NCBI GenBank assembly: GCA_037447655.1
Contig: JBBHKE010003048.1
Span: forward strand, 144,753-208,752
Direction of reading: 5' to 3'
Length of the DNA: 64,000 nucleotides
Origin: Zygnema cylindricum
Taxonomy: Eukaryota; Streptophyta; Zygnematophyceae; Zygnematales; Zygnemataceae
Shown piece by piece: positions 52,810-62,400 of this stretch. The notes under the pieces were generated by a model. The model was not told the DNA's origin and did not search any database. It worked only from the letters and a program-made list of their open reading frames with translations. Both the position numbers and the translations under genes were made by a program. Numbering within the stretch: the first letter of the stretch is position 1; each line of letters starts with the position of its first letter.

Positions 52810-53759
52810 CGTTATGGGCCCACCATCTAAGGTGCCCATATTCAATGGAGTTGGCTCCATATACTGAGAAAGTATGATGACAGGAGCTCTATATGAGAAA
52901 CGGTTTTGGGGAATACTGAGTGGACGGGTGAGGCTTCCATTCAGTCTTGGGATACCTCCAGGTTTACAAGAGGCAGATTCACTAGAGATGCAGATCTATC
53001 TTCAACGGAGGAGACAAAGGAAGGAGAGGTGGTGGACAAAGGAAAGGAGAAAGAGATGACAACACCAAAAGCAACTGGTTCCGCATTCATGTCACCTGAG
53101 GAGAATGATATTGATACCTGAGACTTCGACAATATAGCGGCAAAGCACTTCATCCGTAGCCATCTTACTCAAGGACTTGCATGTCCTCATTTGCAGGTAG
53201 AAAATGCATCCGATCTTTAGATGGCTCTCATAGAGATGTAGCGAAGTGGTACGATTGAGCAACAACAGTTGGCTGATCAGAATGTTAAAGAGTATGTATA
53301 CAAAGGGGGGAAGATGTTAGATTTTTGCAATAAGCTTGCTACACTTTTTATAGAGCTAGAGAGTGCTCGAAAAGATTTTAGTGAAAAAGAAAAGGTTAAC
53401 TGTCTACTGATGAAGTAATATGAGTTCGAGAACATAGTCAATATGTGCAGGACTTGCCAGACTTAAGATAGATATGGAACTCAGTGGTAAGAATGATTCT
53501 TGTTCGGGAGAATACAATTGAGATCCGAAGGGGAGGAAAGAGTGGGCAAGCCTAGCCAGCTGGGACCGACTGGAGGAACAAGGATTTCTTGGAGACCGGT
53601 TGGAAATTACGGAGAGGCGGAGCAGAAAATTTAGACCGACGAGTTCGGACCAAGGGCTCCCAAGGGTTTATGTCATTTCTGTAGGAAACCAGGGCACTAT
53701 ATAGCGGAGTGCACTAAGCTAACCGAGCTTCGGTTAAAAGAGGGGCAGACGGTGGAACC
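52790..53759 (+). pseudogene. CopiaC-4 gag
   Basis: ATG 20 nt inside the LTR: MEVLHLHVMGPPSKVPIFNG; the primer site CGTTATGGGCCCACC (52810-52824) encodes V-M-G-P. A stop replaces the Trp of IYW after 28 codons. Later pieces: MMTGALYEKRFWGILSG (52874) and ACLFIELESA-like sequence. The zinc knuckle CHFCRKPGHYIAEC at 53671-53712 is intact. Confidence 0.9.
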
Positions 53760-55504
53760 CCGAGAGGAAAGAAAAAGGCCCTTGTGACACAGGTACATGA
53801 GGTGGAATCCGAAGACGAGGACGATGAGCTCCAACTGGATGAGGAGTTGGAAGCGACAAACAAGGTAGAAATTCCACGAAAGCATAAATGTGCTTTCGAT
53901 GGATTGAAAGGTGAAGCAGGCTGGATTATAGATTCAGGTGCCTCCATGCACATGTGTAAGGATAAACACATGTTCACTAAGATAAGAAAGATTTCCACCG
54001 CAGAGATAGAGAACAGGGATGGAAGCATAGTCACTACTACTCTTGTAGGATCGATGGATCTAAAAGTGTTAGTAGAAGGAAAGACATCCATAGTTACATT
54101 CTCCGATTTATTCTTATTCCGGAGCTGAACAAAAACCTCATCTCTACGTCTGTATTTGATGATAAGGGTTTTGATACTAGCACTAGCAAAGGAGTCGTTA
54201 CTGCTAGTTTTGAGGAGGAAGTTTATTTCACCGTTGAAAAAGGTAGCCAAGGGATGTTTAGGCCAATTTTCAGCAATGAAAATAAGAAACTTTATCATGC
54301 TGGTGTTCATGATGTAATGATGTGGCATAAGAGGCTTGGGCATGTGAATCTATATAAACTAAGAGAGATGAAAAAGATGCGAGTGGTGGAGGGAATTCAG
54401 TTCAGTGAGAGTGAGAATCTAAGTGATTGTAGTGGATGTGCTCAAGGTAAAGCACACAGATTGCCCTTTCCCAAAATAGCCACCTATAGGGGAGAAAAAT
54501 TATAGATTTAGTACCCACAAATATTTGGGACCGACAAAAGTACCCTCACCGGGGGGGAAGAGATTTATGATGACTATCAGTGATGATTGGTCTCGGTATT
54601 CCAAGGTGTATTTTTTGAAAAACAAGTCAGAAGCTCAAGATTGTTTTAGACAATATAAAGCATGGAGCAAAAAACTCCATGAAACTCCAATCAAGATAGT
54701 AAGGAGTGACAATGGTGGAGAGTATACTTCTAACCAATTTGAGGATTTTCTGAGGGAAGATGGAGTTCAGCACCAAAAGACAGTTCTAGAAAACTCGGAA
54801 CAGAATGGGTAGCCGAACGATTAAATAGGACACTAGGTGCTAGTGCTTGAAGTATGTTGTTGGATAAGAAAATAGGAAAAAGGTTCTGGGCAGAAGCAAT
54901 GAACTGCATTTATTACCTCAAAAATATAATTTTTACCTCAGCTATAAAAGATCAAACCCCTTATGAGAGATGGACCGGCCGAAAACCAGACATATCTCAC
55001 TTAAATGTTTTCGGCAGTCAAGTATTCAGTCTAGATACATATCGGTCTAATTGGAAGCTTGATCCTAAAGAAAAACCGGGATACTTATTAGGATATAATG
55101 AGGATGTTAAAGGATATAGAGTTTATGATCTAAAAAGGGAAGATATAATCTTAAAAAAACATCTAGTAGTTATGGGTGAAAGAAAGTCTATGGATCCCTT
55201 CAAGTATACAAGGTCAGTAAAAATCAGATTTGAGTATGAAAATTCCGATGATTTTGAGCTTCTTAACTATCCAAATTTTAGAGAAGATGACATTCTTGCA
55301 TGTACAAATCAAACAGAAAAGGACTCGGGTGCGGAAACTCCAGTGACAACTCTACCCGAAGCGGAAGACGTGATTGAAATTGATTCGGAATCAAGGGAAA
55401 GGGGAGAAGCCGAGATTGTTTGTAAGAACTCACGAGAACAATCTATTCCGGCCACAAATTTTGAGGGGGGAAGGAGAAGTAGCAAAAGATTGCAAGAAAA
55501 ATAA
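53760..55504 (+). pseudogene. CopiaC-4 protease and integrase
   Basis: 53784-54128: protease [13 protein letters not shown] intact, then a frame break. 54254-54505: [11 protein letters not shown]...CSGCAQGK. 54525-54812: integrase core with RSDNGGEYTS and SEQNG. 54854-55504: [31 protein letters not shown] and [14 protein letters not shown]. Single-base losses at about 54110, 54505 and 54810 separate them. Confidence 0.92.
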
Positions 55505-56516
55505 GTTAATAACAAGGTTACATTACTATCTCATCAAGATGAACCTCAAACTTATGGAGAGGCAATGACTTGTCCAAAAAGGAAACGATGGATGACAGCC
55601 ATCAATGAGGAGATAGCCTCAAATATGGCAGCCGATACTTGGGAGCTGGTGGATTGTCCACCTAACCGATAACCAATCGGTTGTAATTGGGTTTTCAAAT
55701 TAAAACTGAACCCAGATAACATGATTGAGCGCTACAAGGCCCGATTAGTGGCCCACGGATTTACACAAAAGAAGGGAATTGACTACGAGGAAACCTTTGC
55801 CCCGGTCGTTAGATTTCCCTCCTTCCGCATACTTCTCAGTCTACCAGCAAGGGAAGACATGGAGGTGCACCAGATGGACATCAAGACAACCTTTTTGCAT
55901 GGAGAATTGGAAGAGGAGATCTTTATGCGACAACCCGAAGGATTTGTGCAGGAAGGAGAGGAGAGTAAGGTATGCCGGCTAATCAAATCCCTTTATGGTT
56001 TGAAACAGGCGCCTCGACAATGGAATAAGAAGCTTGATGAGTGTCTTACCGGTATGGGATATATCCGGATCAGCTTAGATCACTCAATCTATGATTTTTG
56101 AATTTGAGGAAGGTGTTATATTTATTGCAAGTTACGTTGATGATTTAGTTTTTTTAAGTAAATCAATGGAAAAAATTAATAAAATGAAAACCGATCTTAA
56201 GAGGAGATTTGAAATGAAGGATATGGGGGAAGCAAAATATATTTTGGGAATTCAAGTAGAAAGAGACCGAAAAAAAAATATTATAAGATTGACACAAAAA
56301 GAAGCACTATGGAACATGCTTGAAAAATTTCAGATGGATAAAGCTAATAGTTGTACAACTCCAATGGAGTTAAAGAAAGGAAGTGAGGGGAGTGAGGAAG
56401 AAGGAGTCATATTCTTAGACGAGGAATTATCTCCTGAAGAACAGAAGTTCATGAAGACTATTCCTTACAGGCAAGTAGTGGGACGTTTAATCTATTTTAT
56501 ACCCGACCAGATTTAG
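55505..56516 (+). pseudogene. CopiaC-4 reverse transcriptase
   Basis: 55721-56101 is open: YKARLVAHGFTQKKG, FRILLSLPAREDMEVHQMD (motif A Asp), LYGLKQAPRQWNKKL, ending at HSIYDF-stop by a one-base gain. 56091-56516 resumes with IASYVDDLVFLSK and ends in the connection at IYFIPDQI. Confidence 0.92.
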
Positions 56517-57120
56517 CTGCACCTATGGGAGTGCTGAGTAGAAGTCTAAATGCTCCCACTAAGAGGGATTAGGAGGCAGCTAAGAGAGTCCTTAGATATT
56601 TGATAGGAACTAGGGATCTATGGTTGCATTTGGGTGGGGAGAATACTGACATCAGTACTTGGAGTGATGCCACTTATGGTGATGCTCTGATGAGGAGATG
56701 TACTTCTAGATATGTATTATATGTGGGTGATGGGGCTTGCTGTTGGAGTAGCAAACACCAAAAGGTTATTCATCAATCCACTATGGAGGCTGAGTATATG
56801 CCTCTTGCTCTGCATTAAAAGAATTGATGTTGGTCAAGTTTTTGCTTGGCGAGCTTGGTCACCTTAAGAGTGGTGTGCAAATTTTTTTTTGTGATAATCA
56901 GGCAGCAATCGCTCTTTGTGCCAATCCTAAACATCATTTTAAAGCCAAACACAAGGACATTAGACTCATTATTGTTAGAGAGAAAGTAGAAAACAAAATA
57001 ATCAGTTTAGTGTACCGACCAAATAGCGAGATGGTAGCAGATATGATGACCAATCTTGTGCCTTCCCATAAACTAATTTTCTGCAAGGAGAAGTGTGGTC
57101 TGAAATTGAAGATTGACTAG
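56517..57120 (+). pseudogene. CopiaC-4 RNase H
   Basis: Two open pieces. 56600-56818 has TWSDATYGDA and EAEYMP. 56824-57120 has CDNQAAIAL, VADMMTN and REKCGL, ending KID-stop. A one-base loss near 56805 separates them. Confidence 0.9.
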
Positions 57121-57371
57121 AAAATAAGTGGAGTGTAGAAATTGATGGTTAGTTTAGTTTTTTCTAGGTCTAAAATAAAATAGAGAAAAGAAGCCAAGGC
57201 AGTCTGCCTCTATTTTCTCTCTTCATCTCCCACACTTGTTGCAGTCACTGAAAGTCAGAGATGAAGCTAGAGCCATGGCTGCCTATGCTATCCTATGATT
57301 TACGAGTAGTAGATTAGTTGATTTACAATAGTAAATTAGTTGATTTACTAATTTATTAAAAGTACAGCTGT

Positions 57372-57447
57372 CGGAACCAGGATTTGATCCTGGTACCTAC
57401 CGGCCGTCAGAGCTGCCGGTAGGCAGTAGCTCTATCTATTTAGTCTA
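57372..57447 (-). other. tRNA-like segment in CopiaC-4 3' LTR (antisense to the element)
   Basis: Minus strand: D-arm-like AATAGATAGAGC, T-arm CCAGG-ATCAAAT-CCTGG followed by TTCCGACA. Confidence 0.6.
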
Positions 57448-57738
57448 TGACGAGTGGTAGATTATATGCGTTTTGATAATTAAATAAACATTTTTACCCT
57501 GACAAATTCATTTAACGGAAACTATTTATAGGATACATAGATTTGGTTATGTAAAAAGTACGGATTAAGGTACGGACAAGAAACAAGTACCGCGCATTTG
57601 TTTCGATAGGGAAACGAATACCGCGTAGGTATTTATTAAGGCTACGATTAAATCTGCATTTAATCGGACGGCCGCAATGAATGCCGAGGTTGCGGAAGAG
57701 GATTTTCGGCGGTTTTTGGTCATCGCCACATCGGATGA

Positions 57739-57940
57739 CACGTGGCAGAATGACATTGGATCGCGGCATCTCCGGAGATTAAGGAAGCAAATTCGGATAA
57801 ACCACGTGTCGACATTTAGGCCATGTCGTACAGTATCCGTACAGAAAGTACACCGGCAGCTGTACTTTTGTGTACGGCAGAGTAATATGATTGGCTCCGT
57901 ACATCAGTAGATAGAGTCTGTGAGAGAGATAGGACTTAGA
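57739..57940 (+). promoter_or_regulatory. CopiaC-4 LTR promoter: G-box, GTAC cluster, ATTGG, AGGACTTAG
   Basis: GACACGTGGC and CCACGTGTCGAC (ACGT-core boxes), then GTAC at 57828, 57839, 57848, 57862, 57872 and 57899, GATTGG between the last two, then AGGACTTAG near 57930. Confidence 0.55.
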
Positions 57941-58324
57941 AAAATTGGTAGATAGGACCCTCTCTCCCAGAGAGCTTCTGTACAAAATGTCAACTTTGAC
58001 TCTCTATAACTTACTGCTCAAGGGAGCAAATTCAGGGATTCTTTTTGCTATCGACTCATGGGATTCTTGCCTTTACACGGGTCAAGGTGGTTAGAGTTAT
58101 TATCTTCCAGGGTGGCAGTTGTACTTGCTGAAACACAAAGGGGTCAGGTTTATCCTAGAGGCTTCTTGGAAGCTGTCCATGTTAAAATTGGGTATTTTCT
58201 AAGTCTGAATTTATTATATGTGTTTGCTAGATGGTGTTCAAAAGTCATCCATACTTGTCCTAGTCACTGGAAGATAGAGATAGCCATGGTTGCAGCCATA
58301 GTCAGAAATAGATATGAACAAAAT

Positions 58325-58411
58325 ATTAAACCTAGCAGGATTTGACCTAGGTCTCTCACTGCATAGGCCGTACTGATAGCCGGGTGCCTTATCCTTTGGG
58401 TCTCATTGAAA
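58325..58411 (-). other. tRNA-like segment 1 in the CopiaE LTR
   Basis: Minus strand GACCCAAAGGATAAGGCAC closely resembles a plant tRNA-Arg D-arm (CCCAATGGATAAGGCG). A B-box-like AGGTCAAATCC follows about 45 bases on. Confidence 0.6.
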
Positions 58412-58499
58412 CGTTAGCCTTGCGTGATCCGGTAATACATTAACTAGTTACAATATAACACTAAGATATAATAATATAAGGCTTTCTATCAAAATAATG

Positions 58500-58570
58500 C
58501 CATTGGGCGGATTTGAACCAGGATGTGCAACTGCTGCATAGCCGTACGTCTTATCCACTAAGGCGTTGAC
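58500..58570 (-). other. tRNA-like segment 2 in the CopiaE LTR
   Basis: Minus strand GCCTTAGTGGATAAGACG (A-box-like) and GGTTCAAATCC (B-box, one mismatch), spaced as in a tRNA. The acceptor and T stems are only partly paired. Confidence 0.65.
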
Positions 58571-58860
58571 GAAACAAGTACACATTGAGATTGAAACGTA
58601 TTTAAACTTTAATACTAATCTACATACTCAATATATACGGATTACGAAACGAAACGACATTGGATTTAAACGAATGTAATCAAATGTCGACATCGCGATC
58701 GACGGTTCGCGGAGGAGCCGAAATTCCGGAGTGGTTTTTTGGCGGTTTGCTGAGCGTATGTCGGCGGATGACACGTGGCGAGGGGTGGTTGGACAGCGAG
58801 TATCGCGGAGGGAGCAACTTCGGCTCAGGAACTGACACGCGTCAGCGGAGCGGCCATGCC

Positions 58861-58973
58861 GTACTATGGCCGTACAAGAAGTACATCGGTACCTGTACCT
58901 TCTTGTACATTACAGTCTCTTGATTGGATAGGTACACTTGTAGTAGGTTTAGAGAGGTAGTTTAGGACTTAGA
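58861..58973 (+). promoter_or_regulatory. CopiaE LTR promoter
   Basis: GTAC at 58861, 58872, 58881, 58889, 58895, 58905 and 58933; GATTGG at 58923-58928; TTTAGGACTTAG ending at 58973. Confidence 0.55.
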
Positions 58974-59156
58974 TTATTTCTTGGGTTTCAGCCTCTCTCC
59001 CAGAGTATTTCTGTATTTTTAGGCCATCTTTGGCAGGCCATAACTTAATGCTCAAGTGAGCAATTTCAGTGATTCTTTTTGCAGCGGACTTAAAGGAGTC
59101 TAGGCTACACAGGGGTGTAGTCGGTCAGAGTTTTTGCGTCCCAGGGGAGCCTATAG

Positions 59157-60160
59157 AATTTAACCGGCTTTGTCATCATATCAACCACCATTTCCCCATC
59201 ACCTCTATGCCCAAGATTCACAATTTTGTTTTCAACATTTTCCATCACAAAACTCAATCTTATTTCCATTTGCTTAGCCTTAAAATGATGTTTTTGATTG
59301 GCTGCAATTGCAATTGCTGCCTGATTATCACAAAACACTTCATGCACTCCCTTCTTCATATACCCCAGTTCTTGTAATAAAGACTTAACCCATATCAGCT
59401 CTTTCATAGCAGAACAAGAGGCCATGTACTCAACCTCCATAGTGGACTGAGCAACCACCTTTTGTTGCTTGCTACTCCAACAACAAGCACCTCCTCCCAC
59501 ATATAACACATATCCAAAAGTGCACCTTCTCATAGGTGCATCCCTATAACTAGCGTCACTCCAAGTAGTGATGTCAGTGTGCTCCCCTCCCAAATGCAAC
59601 CATAAATCCCTGGTTCCCAGCAAGTATCTCATGACTCTCTTAGCTGCCTCCCAGTCTCTCTTTCTAGGATCATTAAGACTCCTACTGAGGACTCGAACTG
59701 TTGCTGCTTTGTTCGGTCTAATACAATTCATAAAGTAAATCAAGCTTCCCACAACCCGTCTATAAAGAATAGACTTCATAAACTGTCTCTCTTTAGACTC
59801 ATCTCTCTTTTGGACTCATCTGATCATCTACTATTATCACTCCGCCTTATACACTCCCATCACTTACTTTCTTCAAGTGCATGGGAGTGGTACAACTGTT
59901 TGCCTTTTCAATCTGAAATTTCTCAAGCATATTTCCGATAGATTATTTCTGAGTAAGTGTAATTATTCTCTTCCCTCTATCTCTTTCTATTTGAATCCCC
60001 AAAATATATTTAGCCTCCTTTAAATCCTTCATGTCAAATCTGCTTCTAAGATCCTTTTTTATCTTATTGATCTTTTCTATATACTTACTTAACACCAGCA
60101 GATCATCCACGTAAATTGCAAAAAAAATCACACCATTTTCATCCTGAAACATAGATGTCC
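59157..60160 (-). pseudogene. CopiaD-like fragment: RT end and RNase H
   Basis: Minus strand, no LTR. 59943-60215 has AIYVDDLLVLSK and KEAKYILGIQ. 59105-59779 has the connection, WSDASYRDA, EVEYMA (Glu kept), CDNQAAIAI and VVDMMTK. Similar to but distinct from CopiaD-1. Both ends are abrupt: the left joins the CopiaE LTR and the right joins host DNA in ACATAGAT. Confidence 0.9.
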
Positions 60161-60187
60161 TATGCGCATAAAACGCACGGAGTAAAC

Positions 60188-60720
60188 TACACCGCCAATC
60201 GTTATTAGCGTGCAAGTTTTTTTAGCATATAAAAATAATTACCGTGGTGTACGCTATTTAAGAATTTGAAAATTTTGGAAAAAATTATACATTCTAATTG
60301 TTTGATTATGGTAATTTGGATCTTTGAAAAAAAAAATGTCGGTCGCAACATGCTTACACTAATATAGGTATCCGTACAAAATCTAACAAATCGTACACAA
60401 ATCGTACATTCACACGGTCGAAACGCGGCTGTCGGACGAATATGTGCGAACGATATTTTTTACGACCTGGTTTTTTTTCCTTTTTAGAACGCACATTCTC
60501 ATGCGTCCACGGTTACTAAAACTAATTTATTGTACTTTTTAACTTAAAAAGGTACATATATGTACGGTCTGACACTGAATGTACACCACTCTATTTAAGA
60601 GAAAACGTACTGAAAATAATCCTAAATAGAAAAAAGAAAAAAATAGAATGAACTACACTAAAAATATAAAAAAGCGGGACGGAATTAGCGTACACAACGC
60701 TAATAACGATTGGCGGTGTA
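60188..60720. mobile_element. MITE-like element with 24-bp terminal inverted repeats
   Basis: 60188-60211 (starts TACACCGCCAATCG) is the perfect inverse of 60697-60720. If the outer TA is counted as target duplication, the repeat begins CACCGCC and the flanks are TA/TA, as for Tc1/mariner-like elements. The 480-base interior is AT-rich and has no transposase. Confidence 0.6.
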
Positions 60721-60849
60721 ACGATTACTACGTACAGTGCGCATTAAACAATTTCAAACATTTAAAATTCGTAGGTAAAATTTGTACTTTTTTAACAAGT
60801 ACTAATAAAAATTTAAATATTCACTACCGTAAAAAAACTGATAAATGCA

Positions 60850-61210
60850 ACGAACTAGCGGCGAGCGCCGGAATTTACGGCGTTTCTAACGGCGACTTCC
60901 TTTTTAAGACGGAGTGGAGGACAGATGAAAACACGCGCGCACAAATGAGGCAAAACGGCTCAAGGAAGCCGCCATTGGAGACGCCATAATTTTTGCGGCT
61001 CGCCGCTCAGATAAAAATACGCGTGCGAGACGCCATAAATTTCGCCGCTCGCCGCTCAGATAAAAATACGCGTGCGCAAATGAAGCAAAATTGAAAAAGC
61101 GGTGAGCGGCGGAATTTACGGCGTCTCCAACGGCGACTTCTTTATGAAGACGGAGTGGAGGACAGATAAAAAACACGCGCGCAGGACACATATAAAATAA
61201 GCGCGCAAAC
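60850..61210. repeat. Complex direct and inverted repeat cluster
   Basis: About 95 bases (GGAATTTACGGCGT...GGAGTGGAGGACAGAT) occur at 60868-60930 and again at 61112-61170. Between them two ~40-base copies of CGCTCAGATAAAAATACGCG (near 61010 and 61055) and inverse copies (GACGCCATAAATTTCGCCGC) allow a long fold-back. No coding content is recognised. Confidence 0.7.
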
Positions 61211-61388
61211 GACACAAAGTTTTTTTTAATGCCCGTACAATTTCCGTACAGTATGTGAAGTACGAAATTTACGAAACCAGCGAATACTACGTAGTTTTCG
61301 AAAAAAAGTCCAAATCCGCACGAATTGGACATGTATGCATTCTAGTTTAGTAAACGGTTGGATTCGATACTTTGAAAGTTAGAACTTA

Positions 61389-62084
61389 GGGCGTGTTCCC
61401 ATGTGTTCAAGTAAGGGTTTTTTTCCGTCGTTTTCACAGAATATGGGACTTCCAACGAGAAAATATTACGCCGTACGAAAAATGGGCAAAAACACAAGCA
61501 CCTTTTGCGTCATCTTGGAACTTGGAAGGTACGGCAATTTGGCGTTATTATCATCGCGACCCACTTCCAGCTCAGCTTCACACTTGCACTGGAATCAAAT
61601 CGCGATCTGATTTTAGTCAAAATACTACCCTATTGACGAATAGAAAACCTGGATTGCACGTGTCAAACGTTTTCAAATTTTTTTTTGCGGTTGGGAGAGT
61701 ACACGAAAAAAAAGGTGTTTGTCCGTTTGCTTATGTTGTCCACTTGTGGGCGTCTACAAATGTCATTTTGTAGACGTAGGCGATTGCTTATGTCGTTCAC
61801 GTGTGGGCTTCAACAAATGACAGTTGGCGTCGACAACTGTCCCAGTATGTCAGGAGCTCTTTGCGGCGTACAAATGTCCGCAGTTTGTTCCGAGATCGTT
61901 GGCGTCTACAAATGTCAGCAGTTTGGGTTTCGCAAGTATTAGCTACGTGTATAGCTGCCACATATTCAAAATAATGAGCGCGCAAGTAACGATTCACATA
62001 GGCACACTTTGAAAAATGCACCTTAAAATCAGCGCTAAATTCCAAAATAACGTTTCAAAATATAGGTTACATGGGAACACGCCC
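61389..62084. mobile_element. PIF/Harbinger-like non-autonomous element (696 bp)
   Basis: 16-base perfect terminal inverted repeat GGGCGTGTTCCCATGT (61389-61404, inverse 62069-62084), flanked by TTA on both sides (61386-61388, 62085-62087). A 3-base TTA target duplication and GG-rich termini fit PIF/Harbinger-type MITEs. No transposase-like frame is present. The interior has short repeats at 61740-61930. Confidence 0.82.
61740..61935. repeat. Short repeats GGCGTCTACAAATGTC inside the Harbinger-like element
   Basis: GGGCGTCTACAAATGTCA (about 61748), variants TTCAACAAATGACAG and GGCGTACAAATGTCCGCAG, and GGCGTCTACAAATGTCAGC (about 61901). Four to five diverged copies. Confidence 0.65.
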
Positions 62085-62400
62085 TTAGAACGTTTCGGCT
62101 GTTACGAGATTCGATCCCTGGACCTTCTCTTAAAAAACGTTCCAGTTCCTTGTCCTGTTCGCAGTTTTGTTAACATATTTACTGTACGCAATAGAGTAGT
62201 TTTGTACAAAAAGTTTTTCACGCAGTCGCGGCAAAACCCTCTGAGCTTGGGTTCACGTAGACATGCATCGATTAAACGACGTTTTAACATGCCACGTCAC
62301 CTGTCTCATTTGGTGCCACTTCAGCCTAGGGAGGGCGCCAAACAAAATCCGACGTTCAGTCGACAAAATGCCCAATCAGCAGCCGTCATATCGCGCTGGT

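Larger units (their letters stand above)
45249..58178 (+). mobile_element. CopiaC-4, Ty1/copia element with a split 5' LTR
   Basis: Plus strand. 5' LTR 45249-45844 plus 52338-52809 (interrupted by CopiaC-5), primer site 52810-52824, gag-pol to 57120, polypurine tract, 3' LTR 57134-58178 (its last ~45 bases lost to the LTR starting at 58179). The left flank is TCCCT (45244-45248). RT is the most complete of the C family, but frames are broken. Confidence 0.94.
57134..58178 (+). repeat. CopiaC-4 3' LTR (3' end missing)
   Basis: TGTAGAAATTGATGG start after AAAATAAGTGGAG. tRNA-like segment 57372-57447 (minus), G-box ACACGTGGC near 57739, six GTAC words at 57828-57902, AGGACTTAG near 57930. Stops at GGAAGCTGTCCA where another LTR begins. 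Confidence 0.93.
58179..59156 (+). repeat. LTR of a fifth copia family (CopiaE), 3' end uncertain
   Basis: Starts TGTTAAAATTGGG at the break in CopiaC-4. Two tRNA-like segments on the minus strand, ACGT boxes (GACACGTGGCG near 58769), seven GTAC words (58861-58936), GATTGG, AGGACTTAG at 58965-58973. Leader hairpins resembling family C: TGCTC-AAGT-GAGCA and CTACAC-AGGG-GTGTAG. No primer site is seen before the break at about 59150. Confidence 0.75.

Noticed and set aside
60850-61210. CRISPR-like array
   Set aside because: Repeats are few, irregular and partly inverted, in a eukaryotic genome; no spacer pattern or cas genes.
61393-61773. 126-codon frame inside the Harbinger-like element as a transposase
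   Set aside because: No transposase motifs and no second Harbinger protein; the element is too short to be autonomous.
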